Assembly (NCBI GenBank): GCA_963783095.1
Contig: CAWAMR010000002.1
Span: 1,054,001-1,118,000 of the forward strand
Reading direction: 5' to 3'
DNA length: 64,000 nt
Source of the DNA: CAWAMR01 sp963783095
Lineage (GTDB): Bacteria; Planctomycetota; Planctomycetia; Gemmatales; Gemmataceae
The notes beneath the pieces are model-generated. The model made no database searches. It worked only from the letters and a program-made list of their open reading frames with translations, and had not been told where the DNA came from. Positions within the stretch are counted from its first letter, which is position 1, and every line of letters begins with the position of its first letter. This document shows positions 33,546-43,173 of this stretch, one piece after another. Made by a program: the position numbers and the translations under genes.

Positions 33546-34679
33546 ATGATTCGGTGGATGTTCTTGCCTTTGACGGTTCTGGGATGCCTGATGGCACCGG
33601 TCCTGGCACAGCCGGGCAACCGGAACAAGGACGACAAGGCGGAGAAGTTTCCCGCGCCGCCCAAGGGCTTCGACACCCGCCGTGACGGCACCAACCGCGG
33701 CAAACTGGAGACGGTCGAGTACGACTCGACGACGGTCGGCGTGAAACGCAAGGCGCAGGTCTATACGCCGCCGGGCTACACCAAGGACAAAAAGTATCCG
33801 GTCCTGTACCTTCTTCACGGCATTGGCGGCGACGAGAACGAGTGGATGCGGGGCGGTTCGCTCAACGTAATCCTCGACAACCTGTACGCCGACAAGAAGG
33901 CGGTGCCGATGATCGTGGTCCTGCCCAACGGCCGAGCATCGAAGGACGTGACGGCGCGGGATCCGATCCCCAAGCAATCACCGGCGTTCGCCGCGTTCGA
34001 GAAGGATCTGCTCACCGACCTGATCCCGTTCATCGAGAAGACCTACGCGGTGAAGGCCGACCGCCGGTCGCGCGCCCTGGCCGGCCTGTCGATGGGCGGC
34101 GGACAGGCGCTCAACTTCGGGCTGAACAACCTCGATACGTTCGCCTGGGTGGGTGGGTTCTCGTCCGCCCCGAATACCAGGCGGCCCGGCGACCTCATCA
34201 AGGATCCCGCGGCAGCTGCCAAGAAACTGCAGCTGTTGTACGTCGCCTGCGGCGACAAGGACGGTCTGTTCCGGATCAGCCAGGGCGTTCACAACATGCT
34301 CGATGAGAAAAAGGTGCCGCACGTCTACAATGTCATTCCCGGCGGCCAGCACGATTTCAAGGTGTGGAAGAGCGAACTGTACCACTTCTCTCAACTGTTG
34401 TTCCGCGAGCCACCGAAACCGAAGGACGGCCCGCTGGGGATGAAGTTCGTGCCCCTGCCGATCTCGCCTCTTTCCTCATCGAAGCTGAGGAGCCATGGCC
34501 GAACATCCGAAGATGAAAAGAAAAAAACCTACGGATTCTCCGTGGTCTTGACGGCACGCAAACTCAGCGTTGAAGAGTGTGATGTGCTTTATGAAGCGGG
34601 TTGCGACGATGGCACGATTGTCACGCGCAGCGGAGTCACTTTCATCGCATTCGATCGGAAGGCTGACTCTCTGGAATAG
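33546..34679 (+). CDS. Exported esterase (CE1/esterase D type) with a broken C-terminus
   Basis: A 377-residue product as read. A signal peptide (MFLPLTVLGCLMAPVLAQ) is followed by an alpha/beta-hydrolase of the feruloyl-esterase/EstD type: KYPVLYLLHGIGGDENEW, nucleophile elbow GLSMGGG, and catalytic H in IPGGQHDFKVWK. After about residue 300 it reads GPLGMKFVPLP, the usual opening of a formylglycine-generating (SUMF1-like) domain, but then runs into unrelated sequence shared with the pseudogene at 34495. A deletion therefore seems to have removed the SUMF1-like domain. The esterase core is intact and may still work. Confidence 0.82.
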   Translation: MIRWMFLPLTVLGCLMAPVLAQPGNRNKDDKAEKFPAPPKGFDTRRDGTNRGKLETVEYDSTTVGVKRKAQVYTPPGYTKDKKYPVLYLLHGIGGDENEWMRGGSLNVILDNLYADKKAVPMIVVLPNGRASKDVTARDPIPKQSPAFAAFEKDLLTDLIPFIEKTYAVKADRRSRALAGLSMGGGQALNFGLNNLDTFAWVGGFSSAPNTRRPGDLIKDPAAAAKKLQLLYVACGDKDGLFRISQGVHNMLDEKKVPHVYNVIPGGQHDFKVWKSELYHFSQLLFREPPKPKDGPLGMKFVPLPISPLSSSKLRSHGRTSEDEKKKTYGFSVVLTARKLSVEECDVLYEAGCDDGTIVTRSGVTFIAFDRKADSLE

Positions 34680-34757
34680 GCAATTGGCTCAGCGACTGCC
34701 GACATGCGCGCCGCCGGTTTCGACATAAAACGGTTGGAAATGCCAGCCTTGGTTTGA
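34495..34757 (+). pseudogene. Remnant of a small conserved hypothetical gene
   Basis: ATG 34495 opens MAEHPKMKRKK, then the frame is lost in an A7 run (about 34517-34523). One base more would give TYGFSVVLTARKLSVEECDV and GCDDGTIVTRSGVTFIAFDR. That frame meets TAG at 34677-34679, after which the same frame continues AIGSATADMRAAGFDIKRLE to a TGA at 34755-34757. The continuation is what the family (small planctomycete/cyanobacterial proteins with an E-A-G-C-D-D motif) is expected to have, so TAG looks like a point mutation from a sense codon such as GAG. The gene carries two independent lesions. Confidence 0.6.
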
Positions 34758-34799
34758 TCGCCGGGAGAGAAAAAGGGACGTAACGTCATAACGGCAGCT

Positions 34800-34962
34800 A
34801 TGTGTCCCCTGGCCGAAATTACCGTAGAGGCTACGGCGATTTTAATACGAGAAGTGGGCGTTCTCGATGCATTCCGGTTCCTGAGCCAAATCCGTGCCGG
34901 TTCCGGAGACTACACCAAGGAGCGCGGTCGATGGCTCGATGATCTATCGCTGGACCAGAATC
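34800..34962 (+). pseudogene. Small conserved protein fragment
   Basis: The frame from ATG 34800 reads AEITVEATAILIREVGVLDA and then FRFLSQIRAGSGDYTKERGR, WLDDLSLDQ. This resembles a family of small proteins of about 60-80 residues (motif RFL...GDYTxER..WL) found next to toxin-like genes in cyanobacteria and planctomycetes. After LSLDQ the similarity ends although the frame remains open into the Rpn gene, which suggests a lost stop or a frameshift. The assignment is from memory of the motif. Confidence 0.35.
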
Positions 34963-35126
34963 AACCGCTCAGAGGCTTGGAAGTGATGTTTCTTTCAGTC
35001 CGCAGATCTGGACAGAAAAACAGAAAGCGGTTCGAAAATTTCGCTTTGATCTGGGCCGGTTGCCGCATATACCACAACCCATCGGCAATTCGTATTGTCA
35101 GACCCCGCGGAACCGGAATTGCTACG

Positions 35127-35931
35127 ATGAAAACCGATCCGCTTTTCTATCGCCTGTTCGAGACCAGCCCGGAAACCTTCTTCCTGTTGCTGGGCATGTC
35201 GGCCAACCAGGCATCAGACACGGCGGCACGCTACGAGTACACGGCACCCGAGTTCAAGGAAACGTCGCACCGCGTTGATGGCGTGTTCAAGCCCAAAGAG
35301 GCCGGCTTGCCGGTGTACTTCCTGGAAGTGCAGTTCTATCCATTGCCCAACGTGTACGCCGGCTTGCTGGCGAAAGTCTACACCTATCTGAAGCGGCACG
35401 ATCCAGCCCAACCGTTTCGAGGCGTGGTGCTGTTCGCGAACCGCAGCCTGGAGCCGAAGGACTTGACGTCCTATCAACCGCTGCTGGACGCGGGGCTGCT
35501 CCTGCGCTTCTACCTCGAAGAAATACCGGAAGTGGCCAACGCGCCGCTGGGCTTGTCGATCCTGTACTTGATTCGGCAAACGGAAAGCCAGGCACCCGCG
35601 ACGGCCCGCATTCTCGTCGCACGTGCCAGGGCGGAAATTGGGGATGAAGCGTTGCGGGCCGATTTGATAGAATTGATCGAGACGATTATCATCTACAAAC
35701 TATCCCGATTGAGCCGGGAGGAGATTCGAAGCCATGTTGCAGATACACGACATTCGCGAAAGCCGGGTCTACCAGGAAGCCATGGAGGAGGGTGAAAAGA
35801 AAGGAATGGCGAAGGGTGTCGTCATCGCGAGGTTGGCTGCTGAGAAGAAGTCCGTCGCCGAGATTGCCGCTATCCTGAAAGTGGACGTTGAACAGGTGCG
35901 TCAGGTTCTGGCACAAGCTGACTGCGAATAG
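35127..35931 (+). pseudogene. Rpn-family PD-(D/E)XK nuclease/transposase-like protein, one frameshift
   Basis: The product begins MKTDPLFYRLFETSPETFFL, has the PD-(D/E)XK core HRVDGVFKP...VYFLEVQFYP, and continues to LSREEIR. This is the DUF2887/Rpn type, associated with recombination. The frame is lost near 35728. Deleting one base in ATTCGAAGCC rejoins it to the second frame, EAMLQIHDIRESRVYQEAM, then VVIARLAAEKKSVAEIAAI, the standard C-terminal helix of the family, ending at 35931. About 267 residues in total. In the present sequence it would yield a truncated protein. Confidence 0.7.
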
Positions 35932-36124
35932 CCAGTGGCACGGAACCCGCGCAATTCACATGATGTTTGGGCGGCGCAGGCCCGCAAGCAAAGCGCGTAG
36001 AAATCAAGTGCGAACCAAGGGCTCAAGCCGACCGGTGCCGCCGCCCTGGTTCCCCGAGTTGTGAAGTCTTCACGGCGGCCCCGGTAGCTTAGCCAAGCGT
36101 TCGGCGAGGGAGGAGCAGGCGAGT
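35932..36124. other. Spacer with no visible feature
   Basis: About 190 bp between the Rpn remnant and the next small gene. It ends with GGGAGGAG, a ribosome site for the GTG at 36125. Nothing else was recognised. Confidence 0.3.
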
Positions 36125-36362
36125 GTGGACAGTTCAACCGCGCTTTACGAGTCACAGGTACGCGCGATTGCCCTGGTTTGTGCCGACCCATGGTTCTCGC
36201 AACAACTTGCGGCGCATCGTGCTGGCGATGAGGCCGCGTGGAGTTACGAGAGCAACCCGGATCGCCAAGTTATCGCCTGGGACGCTCATTTGGATTGAGG
36301 TCGTCGGCGACCTCGCCGCCGCAGTCGGACATTTGCCGACTATTGGAGAATTACTTCCGTGA
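36125..36362 (+). pseudogene. Small unknown gene with one frameshift
   Basis: GTG 36125 follows GGGAGGAGCAGGC and opens DSSTALYESQVRAIALVCAD, then RAGDEAAW. It stops at 36298 in this frame. Skipping one base after the TGG of AAW joins the other frame, TRATRIAKLSPGTLIWIEVV, then GDLAAAVGHLPTIGELLP, whose TGA at 36360-36362 overlaps the GTG of the next gene (GTGA). The coupling supports the reconstruction. Product of about 78 residues, function unknown. Confidence 0.4.
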
Positions 36363-36574
36363 TTACAGTACAACGTCAGGAAATACTCAGGCTTTTGGAA
36401 AAATTGAGCGAGCTTACCCCGGACGTGCGGTTTGGGCAACTGATCGCCAACTTATCCTACTTGGCCATCGGCCCTACCAACGAAGCGATTTGGGATATGG
36501 AGGATGAACAACTAATTGCCGCCGTTCACAAACACCTTGCGGCCCTTTCGGATCGAGCCGTGAACGCCGCGTAA
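36359..36574 (+). CDS. Small conserved hypothetical protein
   Basis: A 71-residue soluble helical protein, ITVQRQEILRLLEKLSELTP, then RFGQLIANLSYLAIGPTNEA. The pattern is common in planctomycetes and cyanobacteria as a stand-alone small gene of unknown role, often second in a two-gene unit. GTG 36359 overlaps the upstream stop, so it is translationally coupled to the preceding small gene. Confidence 0.6.
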   Translation: MITVQRQEILRLLEKLSELTPDVRFGQLIANLSYLAIGPTNEAIWDMEDEQLIAAVHKHLAALSDRAVNAA

Positions 36575-36597
36575 TCGGTTGCGGATGGACTTTGTCC

Positions 36598-37447
36598 TCA
36601 CCTAATCTCCAGCGCCACTACTTCCCGTCCCGCCAGGGCGACATAGAGGGTATCGCCCCAGGCATTCATTGCCGCTGCGATCGGCGCGGTTTCCATACGC
36701 TGGGTGAATCGCGGTGCCCCTTGCGCGGTGTAGCCTGCCAGTGCCCCGTCCATTTCCAGCACGACGATGAGGGAACCATCGTACGAAATGCTCGCCGTTC
36801 GACAGCGGCCGATGGCGGTGTTCCATTTCCAGGGTTGACCGGTTTTGGTGTAGCCTCGTATTCCTTCCGAGAAACCGGCCACGACAACCGGTTCGCCTAC
36901 TCCGGCAACGGCCATCCCGCCGATATTCGCCACCGGGGTATCGCGCCAGAGCCAGTCGCCTTTCTCCAGATCGAAAGGCCGCCAGCCAGCCAAAATCGGC
37001 AGCGGCCAGCAGCGTCGCCGATCCGGGTACAAACGCCAGATGATGCGCAGCGCGGGGACAGGCAATTTCGCGGACCACTTTCCCGTCGCAATCCAGGACG
37101 TGGAGCCGGCCTTGATCCTCCGCCACCGCCAGCAAGACACCCAGTGGATCGAGAGCGAGCGCGGTCGGTTTGCCCTTGAAGCGCTGCTGCCATTTCGGTT
37201 TAAGATCGGGGGCCAGCAGGCAAACTCGGCCATCGGCTTCGGCAGAAGCGAATTGGGATCCTTCTTCGGAAACACACGCGGCCTGAATTGGGGAAGTAAA
37301 ATGAATCTGAGCTTGTCGTTGACCCAGTGAATTGGTCCAGAAGAGCCAGTGATGGTCATCCCAAATGAGGAGCCGATTGGCCTCGCGTGCCAGAGCAAGA
37401 CCACGAGGGGAATATTCCAGCGGAAGCGACCAGAGAGGCTTATTCAT
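36598..37447 (-). pseudogene. WD40/PQQ-like beta-propeller protein, one frameshift
   Basis: From ATG 37447 the product reads PLWSLPLEYSPRGLALARE and continues through blade-like repeats (IQAACVSEEGSQFASAEADG; PTALALDPLGVLLAVAEDQG) to FGWLAAF. The frame is then lost at the AAA at 36974-36976 (TTT on the coding strand). Removing one base rejoins DLEKGDWLWRDTPVANIGGM and further blades, ending GREVVALEIR at 36598. About 282 residues, six or so blades, no signal peptide. The role is unknown; such propellers usually bind proteins. Confidence 0.7.
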
Positions 37448-37450
37448 TTT

Positions 37451-37555
37451 CAGTGGTCAGTGATTAGTGGTCAGTGGTCAGTAAATGCAAATGCCAAAAG
37501 CCCGATGGTATTTGGCATTTACTGACCACTGACCACTAATCACTGACCACTAATT
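37451..37555. repeat. Intergenic hairpin with tandem-repeat arms (GTGGTCAGT unit)
   Basis: Arm 37451-37498 (CAGTGGTCAGTGATTAGTGG and so on) is an almost perfect reverse complement of 37508-37555, with a loop of only about 9 bp. It is the cleanest example of the tandem-repeat hairpins in this window. It separates the S41 and propeller genes and its right end includes the S41 stop codon. Confidence 0.9.
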
Positions 37556-38938
37556 TAAGGTCTTGGCGTCATCATGACCGGACTGGTGAATCGGCCGGCT
37601 TGTTCCAGAGCGGCTTCCATTTGGCGCATCTTATCCTGCTCGGTGATGTGGGGAGAAATCCCGTTGCCGCTGATGGCCTGCCCATTGGGTGAAAAGAATC
37701 GCGCCAGCGTGATTCGGATGCCGCCGGTGCGCGACCTCGATTTGCCGTTCTCGCCCATTTCCTCGGCCGTGCTGAAGGCGATCACTCGCTGGACCGATCC
37801 CTTGCCGAAGGTTGTGGTGCCGATCAATGTTGCCCGGTTTTGATCGCGCAGCGCCGCAGCCAAAGCCTCAGCTGCGCTGGCAGTCCCGGAATCGACAAGG
37901 ACGATCAGGGGCAACGCCACGACGTTTGCTCCGCCCCCGGCCTGAAAGGTTTTATTGACTTCGGGAGCTGAGCCTTGCGTGGTCACGATGACGCCGTTCG
38001 GCAAGAAGCGCCTCGGCGACCTGAATCGACGCAGAGAACAACCCGCCCGCATTGCCGCGCAAGTCCATGATGATCGCTCGCAAGCCGGTTTCGCGAGCAT
38101 TCATCCGCAATGAGGCGATGGCGCTATCGACCTCGCCCGCAGTGGTTTCCTTGAACTGGGTGATTCGGAAATAGCCTACACCGGCGTGCGGCATATTGAT
38201 GTCTTGAACCGAGGCCTGCGATCCGGATTCCGATTCGGCGTTCAGTTGGCTGGGAGTCAGGTAGGAAGAAAACTCGTCCAGAGAGTTACAGGCCCCGGCA
38301 AGAAACTCGACGATCACCACCGAGGGCTTGGAGATCTCCAGCTCTTTCTTGGACTTGATGGCAATTTCCGTGACAAGCTCGCGGGCCTGTTTGATGGTGA
38401 ACACATCTTTTGCCTGCCATACCTCGCGGAGATCGTTCTGAAAGGCCTTGATCTTGGTCGCAGGAGTATTTTTGAGATACGTTTCGCAAAACGTCGGATC
38501 GCCGAGCGCGGTTGCGAATTCCTCGACCCCCTGCTGATAGAGCCGGGCCGGTAATACTTTGGCGCGATCGACGTAGAACGTGTGGAGCTTGTTCAGCACT
38601 TCGCTATAAAGCGAAAGAGCTTCGGTATGTTTGAGGGTGATGAGCTTCTGGCGAACGGAGTCGTCGATAAAGCGCTGATGTTGCAGAAGGTGGCGCAGAC
38701 AGACCTGGAGCCGATCGCGGATTTCAAGGTTCTGTCGATCCTGGGTGTAGAGTTGCAGCCAGATTTGAATGGCTGCTTCCCACTTACCCGACTTTTCGAG
38801 TTTGCTTGCCTTGGCTTGAAGTTGCTCAACCGATGGCACCATCGGCATTTGGGCAAGGACTTTAGCGGAGGGAGCTAGGAAAAAAGCGACGAACACCCAA
38901 AGGAGTTGAGTCGGGCCTCGGAACGGGCGGGCTGTCAC
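37555..38938 (-). pseudogene. S41 family C-terminal processing peptidase, one frameshift
   Basis: GTG 38938 follows GGGGAGG and opens a signal peptide (FVAFFLAPSAKVLAQ). A helical region is followed by the S41 domain: GVGYFRITQFKETT, IIMDLRGNAGGLFSAS, then the frame breaks near 38004-38009. One base removed gives VAEAFLPNGVIVTT and rejoins LPLIVLVDSGTASAAEALAA (catalytic Ser) and TTTFGKGSVQ (catalytic Lys), ending at 37555. As sequenced, the catalytic Ser and Lys are out of frame. The role would be periplasmic proteolysis, as in CtpA/Tsp. Confidence 0.8.
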
Positions 38939-39284
38939 ATGCCACCTCCCCGGATGAAGGTTCGTTGAACCGATCGAGTTCAAACGAAGAGCAGTCGGCG
39001 ATTGGATGAATATACCCTAATCTCTCACGTCACGTCAAACCTCTAATTCAAGACTGTTGCAATTTCGTGACACTCGAACTGAGAGATTCATTCGACAACC
39101 CCTCTCCATATCCATAGACGAATCACTGGTGCAAATTGTTTGCCAAGATTTTACGCATTATGCGGAGGGATGCCAAAGAAAGAGGCAAATAGGCGAAAAC
39201 CGATACCACATTAAACCAACGCAGAATCTACTCAAATCCGCTTGTAATCCAGCTATTTTCCGACCCCGTTTATTGAGATACCCG
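38939..39284. other. Divergent spacer upstream of proB
   Basis: About 345 bp with the promoters of the S41 gene and proB. The frame upstream of ATG 39285 is open but lacks similarity to ProB, so I treat it as non-coding. It is AT-richer than its surroundings. Confidence 0.35.
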
Positions 39285-40421
39285 ATGTCCGATCTTATTC
39301 GCAGACAAATACTTAGGCAATCCGATGTCGTTGTGGTCAAAGTCGGAACGAATGTCTTGACCGATGAGATCGGCTCCCTGGATCGGAGCCGGATGCAATC
39401 GCTCACAGACCAACTCTATCGTATCACACAAATGGAAAAGAAAGTAGTGCTAGTCAGTTCAGGCGCGATCGGAGCAGGGGTAGGGTGCCTTAATTTGGGC
39501 AGGAGGCCAGTCGATTTGCCGCATTTACAGGCATGTGCCGCTGTGGGCCAATCTGCCCTTATGCAGGCTTACCAAGAGTGTCTGACACCCCATAATATCC
39601 ACACTGCCCAGATTCTCTTGACAGCAGGTGATTTCGATAATCGCGTCCGGTATTTGAACGTACGCAACACGATTCTGACATTGTTCGAGTACAATTGTTT
39701 ACCGATTATCAACGAAAACGACACTGTATCGGTTGCGGAAATCAAATTCGGCGACAACGACCACCTGGCGGCGATGGTTACAAACTTGTTGAGCGCACCC
39801 CTTCTGGTGCTGCTCACCAATGTGGATGGTCTCTACACCGGCGATCCTCACAACGATCCGGAAGCCAAACTGCTATCGACCGTTCCGCACATTGACAGGG
39901 CAGTGACGGAAATGGCTTCTCCGAGCAAGAGTATTCTGGGATCGGGTGGGATGAAGAGCAAACTGCGCGCTGCCCGCCTGGCGACCGCTGCGGGAGGAGC
40001 AGTGATCATGGCCAACGGCTCAACGGCGGGCATTCTCGACGCGGTGTTCGCAGGTGAGGCGGTCGGGACGCTCTTTTTGCCGCACGGCGACGGGATCTCG
40101 GCCCGCCGGCGCTGGTTGGGTTACACCGCCCGGCCCCTGGGGAGAGTCCTCGTCGACGGCGGTGCCCGGCAAGCGATCGAACGGCAAGGAAAAAGCCTTC
40201 TGCCAGTGGGGGTCGTTGCCATCGAAGGCGAGTTTGGGAAAGGTGATGTAGTTGCACTATGCGATGGCGAAGGGATTGAGTTTGCCCGAGGCTTGACGAA
40301 TTATTCCTCGGCCGATGCGGAACGGCTTCGCGGCTTGAGCAGCGACCAGATTCAGCGGGTCATCGGGAAGTTGCCGTATGTCGAACTGGTGCATCGAGAT
40401 AATTTGGTGGTGGTTGGGTGA
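39285..40421 (+). CDS. proB: Glutamate 5-kinase
   Basis: ProB phosphorylates L-glutamate to gamma-glutamyl phosphate, the first step of proline synthesis. The 378-residue length matches the two-domain form (amino-acid kinase plus PUA). Kinase motifs: VVVKVGTNVLTDE, VSSGAIGAG, ACAAVGQSALMQAYQECL, NENDTVSVAEIKFGDNDHLA, LLTNVDGLYTGDP and GSGGMKSKL. The PUA part begins near LGYTARPLGRVLVDGGA. ATG 39285 is used; a longer frame starts in the spacer without similarity. proA is not in the window. The gene is intact although neighbours on both sides are frameshifted. Confidence 0.96.
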   Translation: MSDLIRRQILRQSDVVVVKVGTNVLTDEIGSLDRSRMQSLTDQLYRITQMEKKVVLVSSGAIGAGVGCLNLGRRPVDLPHLQACAAVGQSALMQAYQECLTPHNIHTAQILLTAGDFDNRVRYLNVRNTILTLFEYNCLPIINENDTVSVAEIKFGDNDHLAAMVTNLLSAPLLVLLTNVDGLYTGDPHNDPEAKLLSTVPHIDRAVTEMASPSKSILGSGGMKSKLRAARLATAAGGAVIMANGSTAGILDAVFAGEAVGTLFLPHGDGISARRRWLGYTARPLGRVLVDGGARQAIERQGKSLLPVGVVAIEGEFGKGDVVALCDGEGIEFARGLTNYSSADAERLRGLSSDQIQRVIGKLPYVELVHRDNLVVVG

Positions 40422-40631
40422 GCATGTAGAATATACCCATTGTTCGCAGGAATCGACGCCCCTTTAATCGGCGCGATCCTTCTATTTTTCCCATGTTTAC
40501 GTCGCAAGGACCGACTTTTGAATTTAGCCGAATTCCGCCCGTAACCGAGTTAGAAACCGGATGTTTACTCGTCTTAAGGGTGAACCGGCTGCATGGTCTC
40601 CCCGCCTCGTGGCTGGAGACGGACAGGTGTT

Positions 40632-41179
40632 ATGAAATCCGACCCGCCAGCGGCAGGAATACGCCAGGCCGAGTTCGAAGCGCTCTATCAGCGTCATAAC
40701 CGCGAGGTGTGGGCCTTGGCCTATGCCCGGTGGATGGATGCCGATCTTGCTCTCGATATCGCCCAAGAAGCATTCATGCGCCTCTGGAAACACTGGGAGG
40801 CCGGCAGCGAAGAACTTCAAAATCCGCGCGCTGGCTATTACGGGTTGCACGTAATTTAGCCGAAGACTATGCCAAGAGTGCGTTCCGCCGGAACGGAACG
40901 CAGCCTCCGGCGTTGATGAATGGGGTGACTTCCCATGATCCGCAGCCTTTAGATAAGTTGGAGCGAGAGGAATCTTTTGCCCAGTTGCGAGAAATACTGG
41001 AACAAATGCCGCAAGGAGACCGCGAGATATTGACCTTGCGGTATACATTGGACTATGATGCTCAACAGATAGCCGAAGTGTTGGGCATCAATGCAACGGC
41101 CGTGCACATGCGACTCAGCCGGGCGCGCCAAAGGCTCGCTGATCGCCTGACTGCCGAGGGGATACAAACAGAATTATGA
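40632..41179 (+). pseudogene. ECF-type sigma factor, one frameshift
   Basis: ATG 40632 opens a sigma region 2: EFEALYQRHNREVWALAYAR, then LALDIAQEAFMRLWKHW. The frame breaks at CGCGCTGG (about 40839-40846). One extra base (Ala-Trp) would rejoin LLRVARNLAEDYAKSAFRRN and region 4, DREILTLRYTLDYDAQQIAE, then VLGINATAVHMRLSRARQRL. About 182 residues. Its stop overlaps the start of the next gene (ATGA), the arrangement of sigma/anti-sigma pairs. If the break is real, the second half alone lacks region 2. Confidence 0.8.
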
Positions 41180-41541
41180 ATACAAACGACCATCATATCG
41201 ACGAAATGCTCTCCGCCTTCTTCAAGGCCGAGATGCCGAAGCAGTGGCCTGCTCTGGATCTGCAAACTTCCGAGATTCGCAGCGGAATGCCGGTGCCAGC
41301 CTCTATGTTTGCTGGTCAGACTACTCCAGCGCAGCATATTGTGACGTCGAACAAGAGCCGGGTGGCGCTGGCGGTTTCCGCCGCGTTGATTCTGGGTGGA
41401 TTCTGGTATCTATCGGATCGCTTCGACCATCATGTCGCCAAACCAGGCGTCCAGGTTGGTAATGGCTCAGCGAATTTGAAGACGCTCCAGAAATATGGCG
41501 AGCCGAAACCGAAAGCCGATGAAGTTCCGACAATGCCTTAA
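41176..41541 (+). CDS. Small single-pass membrane protein coupled to the sigma factor (anti-sigma-like)
   Basis: A 121-residue protein whose ATG overlaps the sigma factor stop. It has an acidic N-terminal part (NTNDHHIDEMLSAFFKAEMP), a membrane helix at about 60-79 (RVALAVSAALILGGFWYL) and a charged tail (KPKADEVPTMP). Position and topology suit an anti-sigma factor, but I see no zinc-finger HxxxCxxC motif, so this rests on context only. Confidence 0.6.
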   Translation: MNTNDHHIDEMLSAFFKAEMPKQWPALDLQTSEIRSGMPVPASMFAGQTTPAQHIVTSNKSRVALAVSAALILGGFWYLSDRFDHHVAKPGVQVGNGSANLKTLQKYGEPKPKADEVPTMP

Positions 41542-41616
41542 TTTCGCGTCCATGTATACCCTCATCGTTTGCCGCTCCGCGGCGAACGATGAGGGTCGTA
41601 GTCGTTGCGAATTGTG

Positions 41617-43173
41617 TCATTTCAGACCGATTGCGGTATAACTCCTAACTCTCATATACAAAACCGCCCGTTGACACCTTGCCACTTCTCGCCAGTGCGT
41701 TGATCCCTTCAAATACTTATCCATTCCAGAATCGCTTGCGACCAATGCTCGATCGAAGGGCACTTTTGCTGCCCAGTCCTCGATTCGTTCGGGATGATCC
41801 CTCATCATTTCCGCGTATGCCAACAGACCCTCATCGCCATAGAGTTCGCAGCGGTCGTCCATGAAGACCCGCAAGTTGGGCGCGAAATAGATGAGGAAGC
41901 CGCCGAAATTGGCATCGTTGAAGATCGGAAAGCCTTCGGGTTTGGTTCGCGCGTATTCTTGAATCTCGGGGAGTAACTCGACAGGCACCATCTTTGGATC
42001 GAAGCGCGCCCAGCCTGCCCCAATCGGGTGTATGGGAATGCGCGCCATCTGTAGCCCCAGCGCTAACCCCACCGCCAGTACCGGGATGATCCAGCCGCGC
42101 CAGCCAACTGAGGTTGCGTTTGGCTCGCCGATGAAGGTATCGCCGTACTTCTTGACGAGTCGATACCAGACCGTCTCCGGAAAGAAGTCCGCCATCGCTA
42201 CCAATGCGACAATGCAGAACAACGGCCCATGACGGATGCTCTGGATACTCAATATCAACCATACGATTGGAATGCACCACGATACACGGGGCCGTTTTGG
42301 AAATGTTCCGCAGAGCAAAAACAGATAGAAGATTCCAAAACCAACCACCGCTTTTCCGATCGTATCATCGAGATTCAGAGGTTTATGCTCGTCGAGCATG
42401 GTTGGCAAAACCTTGGAGCCTACAATGCTCCACCAGGTACGATGCATCTCGAATCCGAACGGGTTCACCAGCGTCGAAAGCGCCGATAGCAACACGATCA
42501 GAGCAAGCCAACCGAGGCCCGATGGAAGATCGGCCAGACTCTGTCCGCGCACGCGAAACCACAGGAATAGACCAAGCCAGCCCAGTAGCGCCACGGCAAC
42601 GGTAAAGATCCCGCCCAGTACGCCGCCGTGCAGATTCGTCCAGAGGATGCACAACGGAATGAACCAGATCCAGCGGCGAATGTCGATTCGTTTCCGATCG
42701 TAATCGACGATCCAGGCCATGACGACTGCCATCATCACCATCGTGACCAGATGCGGCCGAAGGTAAAAGTGAAAGCCTGCCACAACCATTCCAAAGGTGA
42801 CGAAACCGATCGCCGGTATTGGATGCAATCCCGTTCTCGCGAAGCGCTCCGTAAGCCAGGTTGCGAGAGCCGCCATCATCGTGGTCAGGGCCAAGAGAAG
42901 CGTGTCATAGCCGCCCAGATGATGGAGCACGGCCATGATACATTCCGCACCCCACTGCTGAGGAATCCAGGGATGATCGGCGTAGGACCAAGAAAAGGGA
43001 TCGTGATGGGGAAAGGTGCCATGCGCGAAGATCCATTCGCCGACCTTGACATGCCACAGGGCACCGGGATCGTACATGGGCTGGGAGCGAAAGAGCAGCA
43101 GAAAGGCCAGCCAATAGCCCAGGAAGAAAACGGCTCGCAGCAGAATGGATCGGGAACGGTTATGCTCAGGCAT
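41617..43173 (-). CDS. Polytopic membrane protein of unknown function
   Basis: A 518-residue protein with about ten membrane helices (LRAVFFLGYWLAFLLLF; LGWLALIVLLSALSTLVNPF; GWIIPVLAVGLALGLQMARI), then a soluble C-terminal part of about 130 residues (LPEIQEYARTKPEGFPIFND, then VFMDDRCELYGDEGLLAYAE). The layout and an early PGALWHVKVGEWIFAHG loop resemble C-family glycosyltransferases, which use polyprenyl-linked sugars, but a clear acidic catalytic motif is not evident. A planctomycete hypothetical family fits best. Confidence 0.7.
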   Translation of the reverse strand: MPEHNRSRSILLRAVFFLGYWLAFLLLFRSQPMYDPGALWHVKVGEWIFAHGTFPHHDPFSWSYADHPWIPQQWGAECIMAVLHHLGGYDTLLLALTTMMAALATWLTERFARTGLHPIPAIGFVTFGMVVAGFHFYLRPHLVTMVMMAVVMAWIVDYDRKRIDIRRWIWFIPLCILWTNLHGGVLGGIFTVAVALLGWLGLFLWFRVRGQSLADLPSGLGWLALIVLLSALSTLVNPFGFEMHRTWWSIVGSKVLPTMLDEHKPLNLDDTIGKAVVGFGIFYLFLLCGTFPKRPRVSWCIPIVWLILSIQSIRHGPLFCIVALVAMADFFPETVWYRLVKKYGDTFIGEPNATSVGWRGWIIPVLAVGLALGLQMARIPIHPIGAGWARFDPKMVPVELLPEIQEYARTKPEGFPIFNDANFGGFLIYFAPNLRVFMDDRCELYGDEGLLAYAEMMRDHPERIEDWAAKVPFDRALVASDSGMDKYLKGSTHWREVARCQRAVLYMRVRSYTAIGLK

